Source: an uncultured Flaviramulus sp. (lineage in GTDB: Bacteria > Bacteroidota > Bacteroidia > Flavobacteriales > Flavobacteriaceae). Taken from it: a DNA stretch of 59,124 bases. Location: assembly GCA_947487155.1 (NCBI GenBank), contig CANKVS010000023.1, forward strand, positions 1 to 59,124, written 5' to 3'. Positions 41,424 to 50,814 of this stretch are shown piece after piece; position 1 is the stretch's first letter; every line of letters starts with the position of its first letter. The notes under the pieces are model-generated. The model searched no databases. It was not told the DNA's origin and saw nothing but the letters and a program-made list of their open reading frames with translations. The position numbers and the translations under genes are program-made.

Positions 41424-43985
41424 TTAAAATTGTTGCCCAATAATGAAATGCGTTTCCCAACCATTTTTAACATTTTGCCCTGGTAAAGGATCAAATCCAT
41501 GACCAAAATCTATTCCTAATAAACCAAATGCAGGCATAAAAATACGAACACCTAAACCTGCAGATCGTTTAAGGTTAAACGGATTGTAATCTCTAAAATT
41601 ATCGTAAGAAGCACCACCTTCAACAAAGCCTAAGGCATAAATTTTAGCAGATGCGGCTAGTGTTATTGGGTAACGAAGCTCTAAAGAAAATTTATTGTAA
41701 ATGGTTCCTCCATCTTGACTTGACAACGATTGATTAGGGTAACCACGTAATGCAATAGACTCTCTACCATCTAAACTATAACTCCCTAAACCGTCGCCTC
41801 CAAGAAAGAAACGCTCGAAAGGAATAATACCTCTATCGTTATTATAAGCTCCTAAGAACCCAAATTCGAAACTTGGTTTTAAAACCAAATTTTTAGCTAA
41901 TTGTGTATACCAATCGCCTTTAAAGTTAACTTTATAAAATTCTAACCATTTATAGCGTTCTTGATCTATTTCTCCAAGAGCATCAGAATCTTGATCTAAA
42001 ACTGCTTGTTCTCTATCTTCTTTTAATTGAGCATAATCTACTCCATTAAACAAAGAATAAGGTGCTGAAAACTTTGCTGTAGCTCCAAAACTAGAGCCTC
42101 CTGTTGGATAAACAGGGTCTATGTTTGTACTGTTTCTACTAAGCCCAACTGTGTATGATAAGTTTCTAGAACTACCATTACCAAAAGTAAATAGTCCTGT
42201 ATTATAATTTTTTAAATCGTAATGTTGAAAACTGATTGCTTGCGATAAAGTAAAATAATCGTCTGGTACCGATAAACGTTTTGCTAAACCAAATGTAATA
42301 CCTGTAATATTAAAACTTCTACTTTTGTCTGCTCTTCTGGTTATAAAATCATATAAAAACTGCTTGGTATGCGATATAGATGTAGAGAATTGCACTGGTT
42401 TTTTTCCTCCTAACCAAGGCTCAGAAAACGAAAAGCTATAGGTTTGATAAAAACGACTGGCTTGTAAACGTAATGCTAGTTTTTGTCCGTCACCCATTGG
42501 TATGGGTTTATAAGCATCCTTTTTAAAAATATCTTTTATAGAAAAATTATTAAAAGAAAGCCCTAGCGTACCTATAAAACCACCGCCGCCGTAACCACCT
42601 TGTAGCTCTATTTGACTGGATCCTGTTTCTTTAACTACATAATCTATATCTACAGTACCTTCATTAGGGTTTGGGTTTTTAATATCTGGTGTTAATTCCT
42701 GAGCATCAAAAAAGCCTAATTGCCCAAGTTCTCTAATAGTACGTACCACATCTGCTTTACGATATAATTGCCCTGGGCGTGTACGTATTGTTCTATACAC
42801 CACATGATCGTTTGTTTTATCGTTACCAGAAACAGACACTTTATTAAAATAAGCAGGTTTGCCTTCAGTTATTCGTATTTCCATATCAATAACATTATTC
42901 TCTGCACTAACCTCTACAGGATTTATTGTGGAAAATAAATAGCCACTATTTTGATATTGATTTGCTATGTCTTGCGCATCTGGTTTAGAATTATCCTGAA
43001 TTCGCTCTTGCAATAATACCCCATTATACGTATCTCCTTTATTAATACGCAACAGCCTCTTTAAATACTCATTAGAATAAACGGCATTACCAATAAATGT
43101 AATATCGCCAAACTTATAAAGTTCACCTTCATTAACTTCAATATTCAATGAAATGGTTTTATCATCGTTATAAGTTATGCTATCAGATAATATACGCGCA
43201 TCTCTATAACCATTTTCTTTGTATGTATCTATAACTTTAGACAAATCGGCTTGATATGCCGAATCAATAAACTTTGAGCGTTTTAATAACCGTATACGGT
43301 TAATTTTTTTTGTGCTTTTCATACTTTTTCTAAGCTTTTTATCGCTTAAAACTGTATTACCTTCAAACACAATATCTTTTATTTTTACTTTCTCTCCCTT
43401 ATCAATATTTAATACCATATTTACTCTAGCGGTTTCAATAGAGTCTTTAACTTCAATAGTATTAATATGTACTTTAGTATTTAAAAATCCTTGCTTTTTG
43501 TATTTTTTAACAAGGTGATTTTTTGTAGTTGCCCTTAAGTTTTCTGTAATCTTAGTACCTTTTTTTAACTTATTTTCATCAATAATCCCTTGTTTTTTTC
43601 CTTTTTTAACACCGTTAATTTTTAACTCGTTAAGCTGTGGTAAATCAAATAATTTAATTTCTAAATAAATAACATCTCCTTCTATTTTAGTACGATATAT
43701 TTCAACATTACTAAACAGTTTTGTTTCCCATAATTTTTTTATTGCTTTACTAATTTCTTCTCCAGGAATAACTATCTCCTTCCCTTTAGGCAATCGAGAT
43801 GCTGATATAATAGTCTGATTACTGTATTGCGTATTTCCAGATACGGTTATACCCCCTAAAGTATATTTTTTTCCATTGCTATAAGGTGTTTGTGCGTTAG
43901 TTATAAAACTGCTCGCAAAAAACAATAATGCAATACCGTACTTTAAATATGTTGTAAAAGGTAAAAAATTAGCTAAGTTGTTCAC
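41424..43985 (-). CDS. bamA: Outer membrane assembly factor BamA
   Basis: The essential Omp85 insertase: several N-terminal POTRA domains (LGGITVSGNTQYSNQTIISA; ITFIGNAVYSNEYLKRLLRI) and a 16-strand barrel with the ERFFLGGDGLGSYSLDGRE and LRGYPNQ motifs, ending FIIGQQF. A GTG at 43985 gives the N-terminus NNLANFLPFTTYLKYG with a signal sequence and overlaps the end of uppS by 17 bases. The frame is open back to 44099, with an ATG at 44036. I favour the GTG because longer forms would make an unusually long, charged signal N-region. Confidence 0.93.
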   Translation of the reverse strand: MNNLANFLPFTTYLKYGIALLFFASSFITNAQTPYSNGKKYTLGGITVSGNTQYSNQTIISASRLPKGKEIVIPGEEISKAIKKLWETKLFSNVEIYRTKIEGDVIYLEIKLFDLPQLNELKINGVKKGKKQGIIDENKLKKGTKITENLRATTKNHLVKKYKKQGFLNTKVHINTIEVKDSIETARVNMVLNIDKGEKVKIKDIVFEGNTVLSDKKLRKSMKSTKKINRIRLLKRSKFIDSAYQADLSKVIDTYKENGYRDARILSDSITYNDDKTISLNIEVNEGELYKFGDITFIGNAVYSNEYLKRLLRINKGDTYNGVLLQERIQDNSKPDAQDIANQYQNSGYLFSTINPVEVSAENNVIDMEIRITEGKPAYFNKVSVSGNDKTNDHVVYRTIRTRPGQLYRKADVVRTIRELGQLGFFDAQELTPDIKNPNPNEGTVDIDYVVKETGSSQIELQGGYGGGGFIGTLGLSFNNFSIKDIFKKDAYKPIPMGDGQKLALRLQASRFYQTYSFSFSEPWLGGKKPVQFSTSISHTKQFLYDFITRRADKSRSFNITGITFGLAKRLSVPDDYFTLSQAISFQHYDLKNYNTGLFTFGNGSSRNLSYTVGLSRNSTNIDPVYPTGGSSFGATAKFSAPYSLFNGVDYAQLKEDREQAVLDQDSDALGEIDQERYKWLEFYKVNFKGDWYTQLAKNLVLKPSFEFGFLGAYNNDRGIIPFERFFLGGDGLGSYSLDGRESIALRGYPNQSLSSQDGGTIYNKFSLELRYPITLAASAKIYALGFVEGGASYDNFRDYNPFNLKRSAGLGVRIFMPAFGLLGIDFGHGFDPLPGQNVKNGWETHFIIGQQF

Positions 43986-44709
43986 TTGTTTTCCCAAATC
44001 GTCGTTCTCTTTTTTGATATTCAATAATAGCTTCATACAAATGTTTCTTTGTGAAATCTGGCCAAAGTGTACTAGTAAAGTACAACTCTGCGTATGCAAT
44101 TTGCCAAAGTAAAAAGTTGCTTATTCGCTGTTCACCACTAGTTCTAATAAGCAAATCTACATCTGGTAAATTTTGCGTGTAAAGATGCTCATTTATAATT
44201 GATTCATCAATTTTTTCGGGCGAAATTATGCTATTTTTAACTTTAATGCTAATCTCTTTAACAGTATTTAGCAATTCTTCCCTAGAACCATAGCTTAAAG
44301 CTAAAGTTAAAGTCATTCTTTGATTACTTTTAGTACTTTCAATAACTTCCTGTAGCTCTGTATAAACTTTTTTTGGTAGTGTACTTAAATTACCTATTGC
44401 TGCTAATTTTATATTATTGTCTTGAAGCGTATGTATTTCCTTTTTTAATGAAGACACTAAAAGTTTCATTAGTGTTTTTACTTCTAATTTTGGTCTGTTC
44501 CAATTTTCTGTAGAAAACGCATAAAGTGTAAGATGCTCTACACCAAGCTCTGCGCAAGCCTCTACCGTTTTACGTACAGCTTTTGTGCCATTTTCATGTC
44601 CAAAAGCTCGCAACATCCCTTTTTGTTTTGCCCATCGTCCATTACCGTCCATTATAATAGCGATGTGCTTTGGTAAATTATTACTCTGTATGGTTTCTTT
44701 TAAATTCAT
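43969..44709 (-). CDS. uppS: Isoprenyl transferase (undecaprenyl diphosphate synthase)
   Basis: A 246-residue cis-prenyltransferase making the C55 lipid carrier for peptidoglycan. Motifs: HIAIIMDGNGRWAKQKGMLR (catalytic Asp), LTLYAFSTENWNRP, LALSYGSREELL and LLIRTSGEQRISNFLLWQIA with AELYFTSTLWPDF. Start at MNLKETI (44709), one base after the DUF6089 stop; the longer frame to 44745 overlaps that gene. Its end overlaps bamA. Confidence 0.95.
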   Translation of the reverse strand: MNLKETIQSNNLPKHIAIIMDGNGRWAKQKGMLRAFGHENGTKAVRKTVEACAELGVEHLTLYAFSTENWNRPKLEVKTLMKLLVSSLKKEIHTLQDNNIKLAAIGNLSTLPKKVYTELQEVIESTKSNQRMTLTLALSYGSREELLNTVKEISIKVKNSIISPEKIDESIINEHLYTQNLPDVDLLIRTSGEQRISNFLLWQIAYAELYFTSTLWPDFTKKHLYEAIIEYQKRERRFGKTSEQLS

Positions 44710-44710
44710 A

Positions 44711-45400
44711 TTAATTTGAAGGACAGTAACAAGGGTTTTCGCCAAATGTATAGGTTAGCGTAATCCCCGAAAACACATACCAATCGTTATTGTTTATGTT
44801 TCCAAATCTGTGTTGTTGGTTTGATGGATTACTAGGGGAACTACCATCAATTTCATCAGAAAATGTATAGCGCGCACCAACTTCAACTCCAAAAACAAAT
44901 CCGTCGATAAACGTTGTTTTAAAACCCAATGCCATAGGAATACCTATAACCCAACTCGATGTATTTTCAGGGGTTTGTACACCATTTAAAAAATAATGGT
45001 TATCATGGTTTGCAACACTTATTCCTGAATATAAATATGGCGTTGCCAATTTTGTTGCAGAGTGCAAGTCGAAATCGAAAAAAGTAAATTCTAATCCTGC
45101 AGATAATTCTAATAAATTTGAGTCAAACTCATAATTTCTTTGAATTCGCCTAGGATCATCTGAAGAATTATCTTTAGCTTTTAAATCTGAATAAATAATT
45201 GATGCTCGCCATGAATGCCTAGGACTTACGTTCCATTTATACATTACTCCTAAAGTAGGGCTGTCTGGAGAAATATAATCTGTTGCACCTACATCTCCTA
45301 TAAAGTTACTACCTCCAACAAAAACACCAATTTCATGTATCTGAGAATAGCTTAATTGCATGGTTAAAATACTTAATATCAATATGGTTATATACCTCAT
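44711..45400 (-). CDS. DUF6089 family outer-membrane protein
   Basis: A 229-residue protein with signal peptide MRYITILILSILTMQLSYSQ. It has barrel-like strands (IHEIGVFVGGSNFIGDVGAT; FTFFDFDLHSATKLATPYLY) and ends YTFGENPCYCPSN with a cysteine pair. DUF6089 proteins are small outer-membrane beta-barrels found beside bamA in flavobacteria. A role in envelope assembly is inferred from this position. The start is the second of two close ATG codons (45400 rather than 45406). Confidence 0.85.
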   Translation of the reverse strand: MRYITILILSILTMQLSYSQIHEIGVFVGGSNFIGDVGATDYISPDSPTLGVMYKWNVSPRHSWRASIIYSDLKAKDNSSDDPRRIQRNYEFDSNLLELSAGLEFTFFDFDLHSATKLATPYLYSGISVANHDNHYFLNGVQTPENTSSWVIGIPMALGFKTTFIDGFVFGVEVGARYTFSDEIDGSSPSNPSNQQHRFGNINNNDWYVFSGITLTYTFGENPCYCPSN

Positions 45401-45499
45401 AAACATTCAAAAGTTTGCAAATATAACAAATAAGATTAGCCTATTATAATTTGAGTTAAATTGTATGAGTGTAAAACAGTATTTCTACTAAAATATTGT

Positions 45500-46384
45500 T
45501 TAATTACGCTTATCTTCACCCCAAAGGAGTTTTTTACGAAGTGTTACCAAAAAGCTTTCATTTAAAAGGTCTATCATTTTAATTTTAAAATCTGCTTTTT
45601 TAATTTTAATTAAAGTACCATTATCTAAAGTTGCAATTCTTGAGTCTAAAGACACCAAATGATTTTCTTCTCTTCCGTTAACTTTAAGTTGTATTTCGGT
45701 AGAATCTGGAATTATTAATGGACGAGCACTTAAGTTATGAGGCGCTATTGGCGTTAACACAAAACTATTTGTTCCAGGCGTAATTACCGGTCCTCCACAA
45801 CTTAAGGAATAACCTGTAGACCCTGTAGGCGTAGAAACAATTAACCCATCACTCCAATACGATGTTAAAAATTCGCCATCTAAATGTGTTTCAACCGTAA
45901 TCATTGAGGTGGTATTTTTTCTACTTACAGCAATTTCGTTTAATGCGAAATTAAGCGATGCTACATTATTATTCTCTGGAGTGGTTTCAATAGAAAGTAA
46001 GCTTCGTTCAGAAATTTTATACTTCCCATCAACTATATCTTGAATGGCGCTTTCTATACCATTAACTTGTATGGTTGCTAAAAAGCCCAATCTGCCTGTA
46101 TTAATACCAATTATAGGAATGCCTAGATCTTTTACAAATGTAATGGCTCTTAAAATGGTGCCATCGCCACCTACACTTACAAGTAAATCGAAAGATGTAT
46201 TTAAGGTATCGAATGTTTTAAAAAATTCAAAATTTTTGATACTATGGGATTCGTTATTTATAAGATTATAGAATTCGGTTTCAATATATGCATCTGCATC
46301 TTTTTTTACCAGATAGTTAAAAAGTGTTTCTACTGAAGCCGATGTGGTTTCATTATAAAATCGTCCAAAAATTGCAACTTTCAT
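45500..46384 (-). CDS. nadK: NAD kinase
   Basis: A 294-residue enzyme converting NAD to NADP. Catalytic GGDGT motif in LLVSVGGDGTILRAITFVKD (about residues 73-77), then IIGINTGRLGFLATIQVNGI, and the NAD-binding STPTGSTGYSLSCGGPVITP with APHNLSARPLIIP. Standard length. It lies upstream of the DUF6089/uppS/bamA block and likely heads it. A short terminal-repeat element separates it from the CBS gene. Confidence 0.95.
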   Translation of the reverse strand: MKVAIFGRFYNETTSASVETLFNYLVKKDADAYIETEFYNLINNESHSIKNFEFFKTFDTLNTSFDLLVSVGGDGTILRAITFVKDLGIPIIGINTGRLGFLATIQVNGIESAIQDIVDGKYKISERSLLSIETTPENNNVASLNFALNEIAVSRKNTTSMITVETHLDGEFLTSYWSDGLIVSTPTGSTGYSLSCGGPVITPGTNSFVLTPIAPHNLSARPLIIPDSTEIQLKVNGREENHLVSLDSRIATLDNGTLIKIKKADFKIKMIDLLNESFLVTLRKKLLWGEDKRN

Positions 46385-46389
46385 CGTTT

Positions 46390-46551
46390 ATACCAATTTA
46401 ATTTTAAAATAACGTATTCAAACTTGTCCATTTTTTATTCTATTTCCTTGTTCACGATTTCCGTAACTTAGGCTATGCAAATCAATCACGGCGTTATATA
46501 ACAAAAAAGCAACTTCGTTTTCGGTACGCCATTTCATAATCAAATTGGTAT
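46390..46551. mobile_element. Short element with 10-bp terminal inverted repeats
   Basis: ATACCAATTT (46390-46399) and AAATTGGTAT (46542-46551) bound a 162-base segment that fills the gap between nadK and the CBS gene exactly to the latter's stop codon. Inside on the minus strand is a 39-codon frame (46418-46537) starting MKWRTENEVAFLLYNAVIDL and ending GNRIKNGQV. It looks like a miniature element or dispersed repeat. No target-site duplication was checked. Confidence 0.45.
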
Positions 46552-47210
46552 TACATATTTAAATATTTATTCAGATAATCTGATCGATCTTTAAGGCTTT
46601 CTATATAACTATCTTCTTCATGTCCAGACACTATATTATAGCTATATCTTCGAAATGTTTGAATAATCTCGTTTAATCCTGTATTTCCTATTTTAAGCGT
46701 AACCTGCGTTACATCATTCTTCATTTTAGAAACAAAAGCTCCTAAAAGTTTTCCGTCATTAGACTCAACAATCTGACTTATTTCACTAAAAGAATAATCG
46801 CTTGTTCCTTTTTCAACAACTAAAATCCCTCCTGCTTCAAAGAAAAAAGGCGATTCACTAAAAAGACTAATAATATCGTTAAGTTCATAATATCCTAAGT
46901 ACACATTATTTTCATTTAAAACAGGCATAATATTGGCCGAATTTTGAGCAAAGGCTTCTAAAACATCTAACCACAGCGTATTATCTTTAACAAAAAAGTC
47001 TTCGAGCGCATACGTATATTCACTTATTAATTTATCGCCATCAAAACAATGTGCATCCGATTCAAAAAAACACCCTAAAAACGTATTTTCTTCATTTGCT
47101 ACAGGAATGTGAGAAAACGTTAATTGATTAAATAACAATTGCAAATCGCTTACTTTGCTTTTGTTTTTTAATGGTTTTATATCGTTAATAATGTATTCTG
47201 AAAGATTCAT
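46551..47210 (-). CDS. CBS-domain protein
   Basis: A 219-residue soluble protein. Two CBS motifs at about 1-65 and 70-130 (FSHIPVANEENTFLGCFFES; SANIMPVLNENNVYLGYYEL) form a Bateman module that binds adenosyl ligands. The C-terminal 90 residues (FFFEAGGILVVEKGTSDYSF) have an ACT-like look. The position before nadK is conserved in flavobacteria; sensing of nucleotide state is plausible but unproven. It diverges from pdxJ. Confidence 0.82.
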   Translation of the reverse strand: MNLSEYIINDIKPLKNKSKVSDLQLLFNQLTFSHIPVANEENTFLGCFFESDAHCFDGDKLISEYTYALEDFFVKDNTLWLDVLEAFAQNSANIMPVLNENNVYLGYYELNDIISLFSESPFFFEAGGILVVEKGTSDYSFSEISQIVESNDGKLLGAFVSKMKNDVTQVTLKIGNTGLNEIIQTFRRYSYNIVSGHEEDSYIESLKDRSDYLNKYLNM

Positions 47211-47272
47211 ATACTCACTTAAAAGTTATGCAAATTAATCAAAAAAATAACACATAAGCCTGTTCTACTTTG

Positions 47273-47280
47273 TATTTTTG
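47273..47280 (+). promoter_or_regulatory. TATTTTTG -7 element upstream of pdxJ
   Basis: Matches TAnnTTTG, 25 bases before the pdxJ ATG. The -33 box is poor. Confidence 0.45.
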
Positions 47281-47305
47281 CAGAACTATTTTTTAAAATT
47301 AATAC

Positions 47306-48019
47306 ATGACAAAGTTAAGCGTAAATATTAATAAGATTGCTACTTTACGAAACTCCAGAGGTGGCGACATGCCAAACGTAGTACAATTTGCAAAAGATGT
47401 ACAGCGGTTTGGTGCCGAAGGTGTAACTATTCACCCCAGACCAGACGAACGCCATATACGCTATAAAGATGCTAGAGATTTAAAACCTGATGTTTATACT
47501 GAATATAACATAGAGGGCAATCCTGTTGATTCGTTTTTAAAATTAGTTTTAGAGGTAAAACCTACCCAAGTAACTTTGGTTCCCGATGCCGAAGATGCCA
47601 TTACAAGTAATGCTGGTTGGGACACTATAAAACATAAGATTTTTTTAGTTGATGTTATTAATGAATTTAAACAAAATGGCATCAGAACTTCTATTTTTGT
47701 AGACCCTGTTTTAAAGCAAATTGAAGGTGCCAAAGAAACAGGAACAGATAGAATTGAATTATATACCGAAGCGTTTGCTCACGAATATAGTTTAGGTAAT
47801 GAAGCTGCTGTTAAACCTTATACATCTTGCGCAGAATTAGCCAATAATTTAGGGCTGGGTATTAATGCAGGACACGATTTGTCGCTTGATAATATTAAAT
47901 TTTTTAAAGACAATATTCCAGGTTTGTTAGAAGTGTCTATTGGACACGCTTTAATTTCTGAAAGTTTATATTTGGGCATAGAAAATGTTATACAGATGTA
48001 TTTACATAAATTAAAGTAA
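47306..48019 (+). CDS. pdxJ: Pyridoxine 5'-phosphate synthase
   Basis: A 237-residue TIM-barrel enzyme condensing aminoacetone phosphate with deoxyxylulose phosphate. N-terminal KLSVNINKIATLRNSRGGDM, active-site GVTIHPRPDERHIRYKDARD, the Glu-containing PTQVTLVPDAEDAITSNAGW (relatives usually have PE), and LGINAGHDLSLDNIKF are all in order. The length is normal. Likely monocistronic or coupled with the following hydrolase. Confidence 0.95.
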   Translation: MTKLSVNINKIATLRNSRGGDMPNVVQFAKDVQRFGAEGVTIHPRPDERHIRYKDARDLKPDVYTEYNIEGNPVDSFLKLVLEVKPTQVTLVPDAEDAITSNAGWDTIKHKIFLVDVINEFKQNGIRTSIFVDPVLKQIEGAKETGTDRIELYTEAFAHEYSLGNEAAVKPYTSCAELANNLGLGINAGHDLSLDNIKFFKDNIPGLLEVSIGHALISESLYLGIENVIQMYLHKLK

Positions 48020-48109
48020 ACTTTATTATTGGATTGCGCGTAGCCGAAATCACAATTTTATAGTTTTAATTTATGACTTCGACTTTGCTCAGTCATCAAA
48101 AAAATTAAA

Positions 48110-48874
48110 ATGTTGTTACATTCAAATATTATAGGAGAAGGCAAACCATTTGTTATTTTACATGGTTTTTTAGGCATGAGTGATAACTGGAAAACGTTAG
48201 GTCGTCAATTTAGCGAACATGGTTTCCAAATGCATTTAGTAGATCAGCGAAATCATGGACGAAGTTTTTGGAGCAACACGTTTAATTACGACGTTCTTGC
48301 CGAAGACTTAAAACAGTATTGCGATACGCATCACTTAAAAAATATTATTTTGCTTGGTCATTCTATGGGCGGCAAAACCGCAATGCTATTTGCTACCAAA
48401 TACCCAGAGTTAGTTTCAAAGTTATTAATTGCCGATATTTCTCCTCGCTTTTACCCTATTCATCATGATGCGATATTAGAAGGATTAAGCACCTTAAATT
48501 TTAACACCATAAAAACCCGTGGAGAGGCAGACAATATATTAAGCGCTTATGTCTCCGATTTTGGAACACGACAATTTTTATTAAAAAATCTATATTGGAT
48601 TGAAAAAAGCAAACTCGCCTTGCGCATTAATTTAAAGGTTTTAAAAAATGAAGTTGCCGAAATTGGTGAAGCATTACCATCGCAAAATCTATTTAATAAA
48701 GACACACTGTTTTTACGTGGAGACCGATCTGAATATATAGGTATTGACGATGAAGCCATAATTTCAAATCATTTTCCTAAAGCCGAAATTATTACCATTT
48801 CAAATTCAGGGCATTGGTTACATGCCGAAAATCCAAAAGACTTTTTTGAGGCTGTTATAAAATTTATGGACTAA
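48110..48874 (+). CDS. Alpha/beta hydrolase (YbfF-like)
   Basis: A 254-residue esterase-type hydrolase. Oxyanion region ILHGFLGMSDNWKTLGRQFS, DQRNHGRS, nucleophile elbow LLGHSMGGKTAM (Ser about residue 86), acid in LFLRGDRSEYI, and the final His in NSGHWLHAENP. The type is that of YbfF-like carboxylesterases; the natural substrate is unknown. Confidence 0.9.
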   Translation: MLLHSNIIGEGKPFVILHGFLGMSDNWKTLGRQFSEHGFQMHLVDQRNHGRSFWSNTFNYDVLAEDLKQYCDTHHLKNIILLGHSMGGKTAMLFATKYPELVSKLLIADISPRFYPIHHDAILEGLSTLNFNTIKTRGEADNILSAYVSDFGTRQFLLKNLYWIEKSKLALRINLKVLKNEVAEIGEALPSQNLFNKDTLFLRGDRSEYIGIDDEAIISNHFPKAEIITISNSGHWLHAENPKDFFEAVIKFMD

Positions 48875-48909
48875 TATATTTTGTATCTTTAAATAAAATA
48901 TTAAAACAC

Positions 48910-49257
48910 ATGAAACTCATAATCAAACTCCTATTAAACGCTCTAGCAGTAGTTATACTTTCAAAAGCACTTTCTAACGTTTATGTAGATAATTACATCA
49001 CTGCAATTATAGTAGCCATTGTACTATCAATTTTAAACCTATTAGTAAAACCCATTTTAGTTATTTTAACACTACCAATAACCATTGTTACCTTAGGTCT
49101 GTTTTTACTAATTATAAACGCTTTAATTATATTACTTGCCAGTAATATGATTGACGGTTTTTCTGTAAGCAGTATCTGGACAGCAATACTATTTAGCATC
49201 CTGCTATCAATACTACAATCTGTACTGCATTCGCTTTTAAAAGAAGACAAAAAATAG
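48910..49257 (+). CDS. Phage-holin-family (four-helix) membrane protein
   Basis: 115 residues with four hydrophobic helices and KPILVILTLPITIVTLGLFL in the middle, the signature of the mycobacterial-type 4-TMS holin superfamily (Pfam Phage_holin_4_2). In chromosomes these are small membrane proteins of unknown function; lysis activity should not be assumed, and no phage genes are nearby. Confidence 0.82.
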   Translation: MKLIIKLLLNALAVVILSKALSNVYVDNYITAIIVAIVLSILNLLVKPILVILTLPITIVTLGLFLLIINALIILLASNMIDGFSVSSIWTAILFSILLSILQSVLHSLLKEDKK

Positions 49258-49281
49258 CTTCATAATCAAGCAATTAAAAAC

Positions 49282-49320
49282 TTTGTTGGGATGTAAAAAT
49301 ATATTATTTTTGCATCCCAA
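49282..49320 (+). promoter_or_regulatory. Consensus promoter of tig with perfect inverted repeat
   Basis: TTTG (49282-49285), a 19-base spacer, and TATTTTTG (49305-49312) exactly fit the Bacteroidota consensus. TTGGGATG (49286-49293) and CATCCCAA (49313-49320) form a perfect 8-bp inverted repeat that brackets the -7 box, a good operator candidate. Confidence 0.7.
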
Positions 49321-49389
49321 TTTTGGTTACTAAAAATTAGGTTTAAAACCATTTGTTAAATTCCCATAAAGGGATTCATATTATTTAAA

Positions 49390-50718
49390 ATGAATATTAC
49401 AAGAGAAAACGTTGATGCATTAAATGCTGTAGTAAAAGTAGATATCGCTAAAGAAGATTATAGCGATAAAGTAGAACAAATCTTAACAGATTACCGTAAA
49501 ACGGCTAATATTCCTGGTTTTAGAAAAGGTCATGTACCAATGGGTATGGTTAAAAAACAATACGGAAAAGCAGTTTTAGTTGACGAAGTAAACAAGCTTT
49601 TACAAGATGCACTAAACAAATATCTTACCGAAGAAAAACTTGATGTTTTAGGACAACCTTTACCAAAACCACAAGATGATATTGATTGGAATGCTGAAGG
49701 GTTTTCTTTTGAATTTGAATTAGGTTTAGCACCAGAATTTAATGTTGAACTAAAAAGCAAAAAAGCAATTACACAATACAATATTGTTGCCGATGATAAA
49801 ATGATTGACGAACAAATTGAACGTATTCAAAAACAATACGGAAAATTAGTATCTCAAGATATTGTTGAAAACGACAGTGAAATTACTGGTACATATAAAA
49901 ACGAAGAACAAGAAATTGACAATACCGTAACTTTAACTTTAGATAAATTTAAAGGTAAAGCAACAGCTAAAAAATTTGTTGAAGCTAAAGCAGGCGACGT
50001 TATTTCTTTAAAAACTAAAGGTCTTTATAGCGACGATCACGAATTAATGCACGCATTAAAGATTGAGCATGATACAGCTCACGATTTAGATATTGAAGTA
50101 ACATTTACAATTACCGAAATTAATAAACGTGAATTAGCAGATTTAGACCAAGAGTTATTTGAAAAATTATTTGCAGACAAATCTGTAACTTCTGTTACCG
50201 AATTAAAAGCTAAAATTAAAGAAGATGCTGAAAAGCAATTTGTACAACAGGCAGATCAAAAGTTTTTAAATGATGTTACTGAATATTTAGTAGAGAACAC
50301 CAAATTCGATTTACCTGCTGAGTTTTTACAAAAATGGATGCAAACCGCTGGCGAGAAACCTTTAGAATTAGATCAAGCTAAAGAAGAATACGAAAAATCT
50401 GAAAAAAGCTTACGTTACCAATTAATAGAAGGTAAACTAATTGAAGGCAATAATATTCAAGTAACCATGGATGACATTAAAAATCATGCCAGAGAAATGA
50501 TTAAGGGGCAAATGGCTCAATTTGGTCAAATGAATCCTTCAGATAAAGAATTAGACGATATAGCTGCTCGTGTACTATCAAATCAAGATGAAGCGCGTCG
50601 TATTTCAGAGCAATTAATTAGTCAAAAATTAATTACATTATACAAAGAAAAAGCTAACGTAAAAGTTAAAGAATTAAGCTACGAAAAGTTTGTAAAAGAA
50701 GTTTACGGCGATAAATAA
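49390..50718 (+). CDS. tig: Trigger factor
   Basis: A 442-residue ribosome-bound chaperone. The N-terminal ribosome-binding domain contains the signature IPGFRKGHVPMGMVKKQYGK (about residues 38-57). The peptidyl-prolyl isomerase domain in the middle is divergent (about 150-235). The C-terminal helical chaperone arms include FLQKWMQTAGEKPLEL. It is followed by clpP and clpX, the usual proteostasis cluster. It has its own consensus promoter. Confidence 0.95.
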   Translation: MNITRENVDALNAVVKVDIAKEDYSDKVEQILTDYRKTANIPGFRKGHVPMGMVKKQYGKAVLVDEVNKLLQDALNKYLTEEKLDVLGQPLPKPQDDIDWNAEGFSFEFELGLAPEFNVELKSKKAITQYNIVADDKMIDEQIERIQKQYGKLVSQDIVENDSEITGTYKNEEQEIDNTVTLTLDKFKGKATAKKFVEAKAGDVISLKTKGLYSDDHELMHALKIEHDTAHDLDIEVTFTITEINKRELADLDQELFEKLFADKSVTSVTELKAKIKEDAEKQFVQQADQKFLNDVTEYLVENTKFDLPAEFLQKWMQTAGEKPLELDQAKEEYEKSEKSLRYQLIEGKLIEGNNIQVTMDDIKNHAREMIKGQMAQFGQMNPSDKELDDIAARVLSNQDEARRISEQLISQKLITLYKEKANVKVKELSYEKFVKEVYGDK

Positions 50719-50749
50719 ACTTAGTGCTTTTTAAAAAGAATAAATCATT

Positions 50750-50790
50750 ATATTTAGGCGTTGAATTTTTAAAGTTCAACGCCTAAATAT
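50750..50790. repeat. Perfect 16-bp hairpin between tig and clpP
   Basis: ATATTTAGGCGTTGAA / TTCAACGCCTAAATAT with a 9-base loop. No clear U-tract follows, so it may be a processing site or partial terminator rather than a full terminator. Confidence 0.7.
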
Positions 50791-50814
50791 ATTATTATCA
50801 ATATTAAAAAAACT

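Noticed and set aside
48910..49257. Prophage remnant suggested by the holin-family protein
   Set aside because: No other phage genes are nearby; four-helix holin-family proteins are common chromosomal genes.
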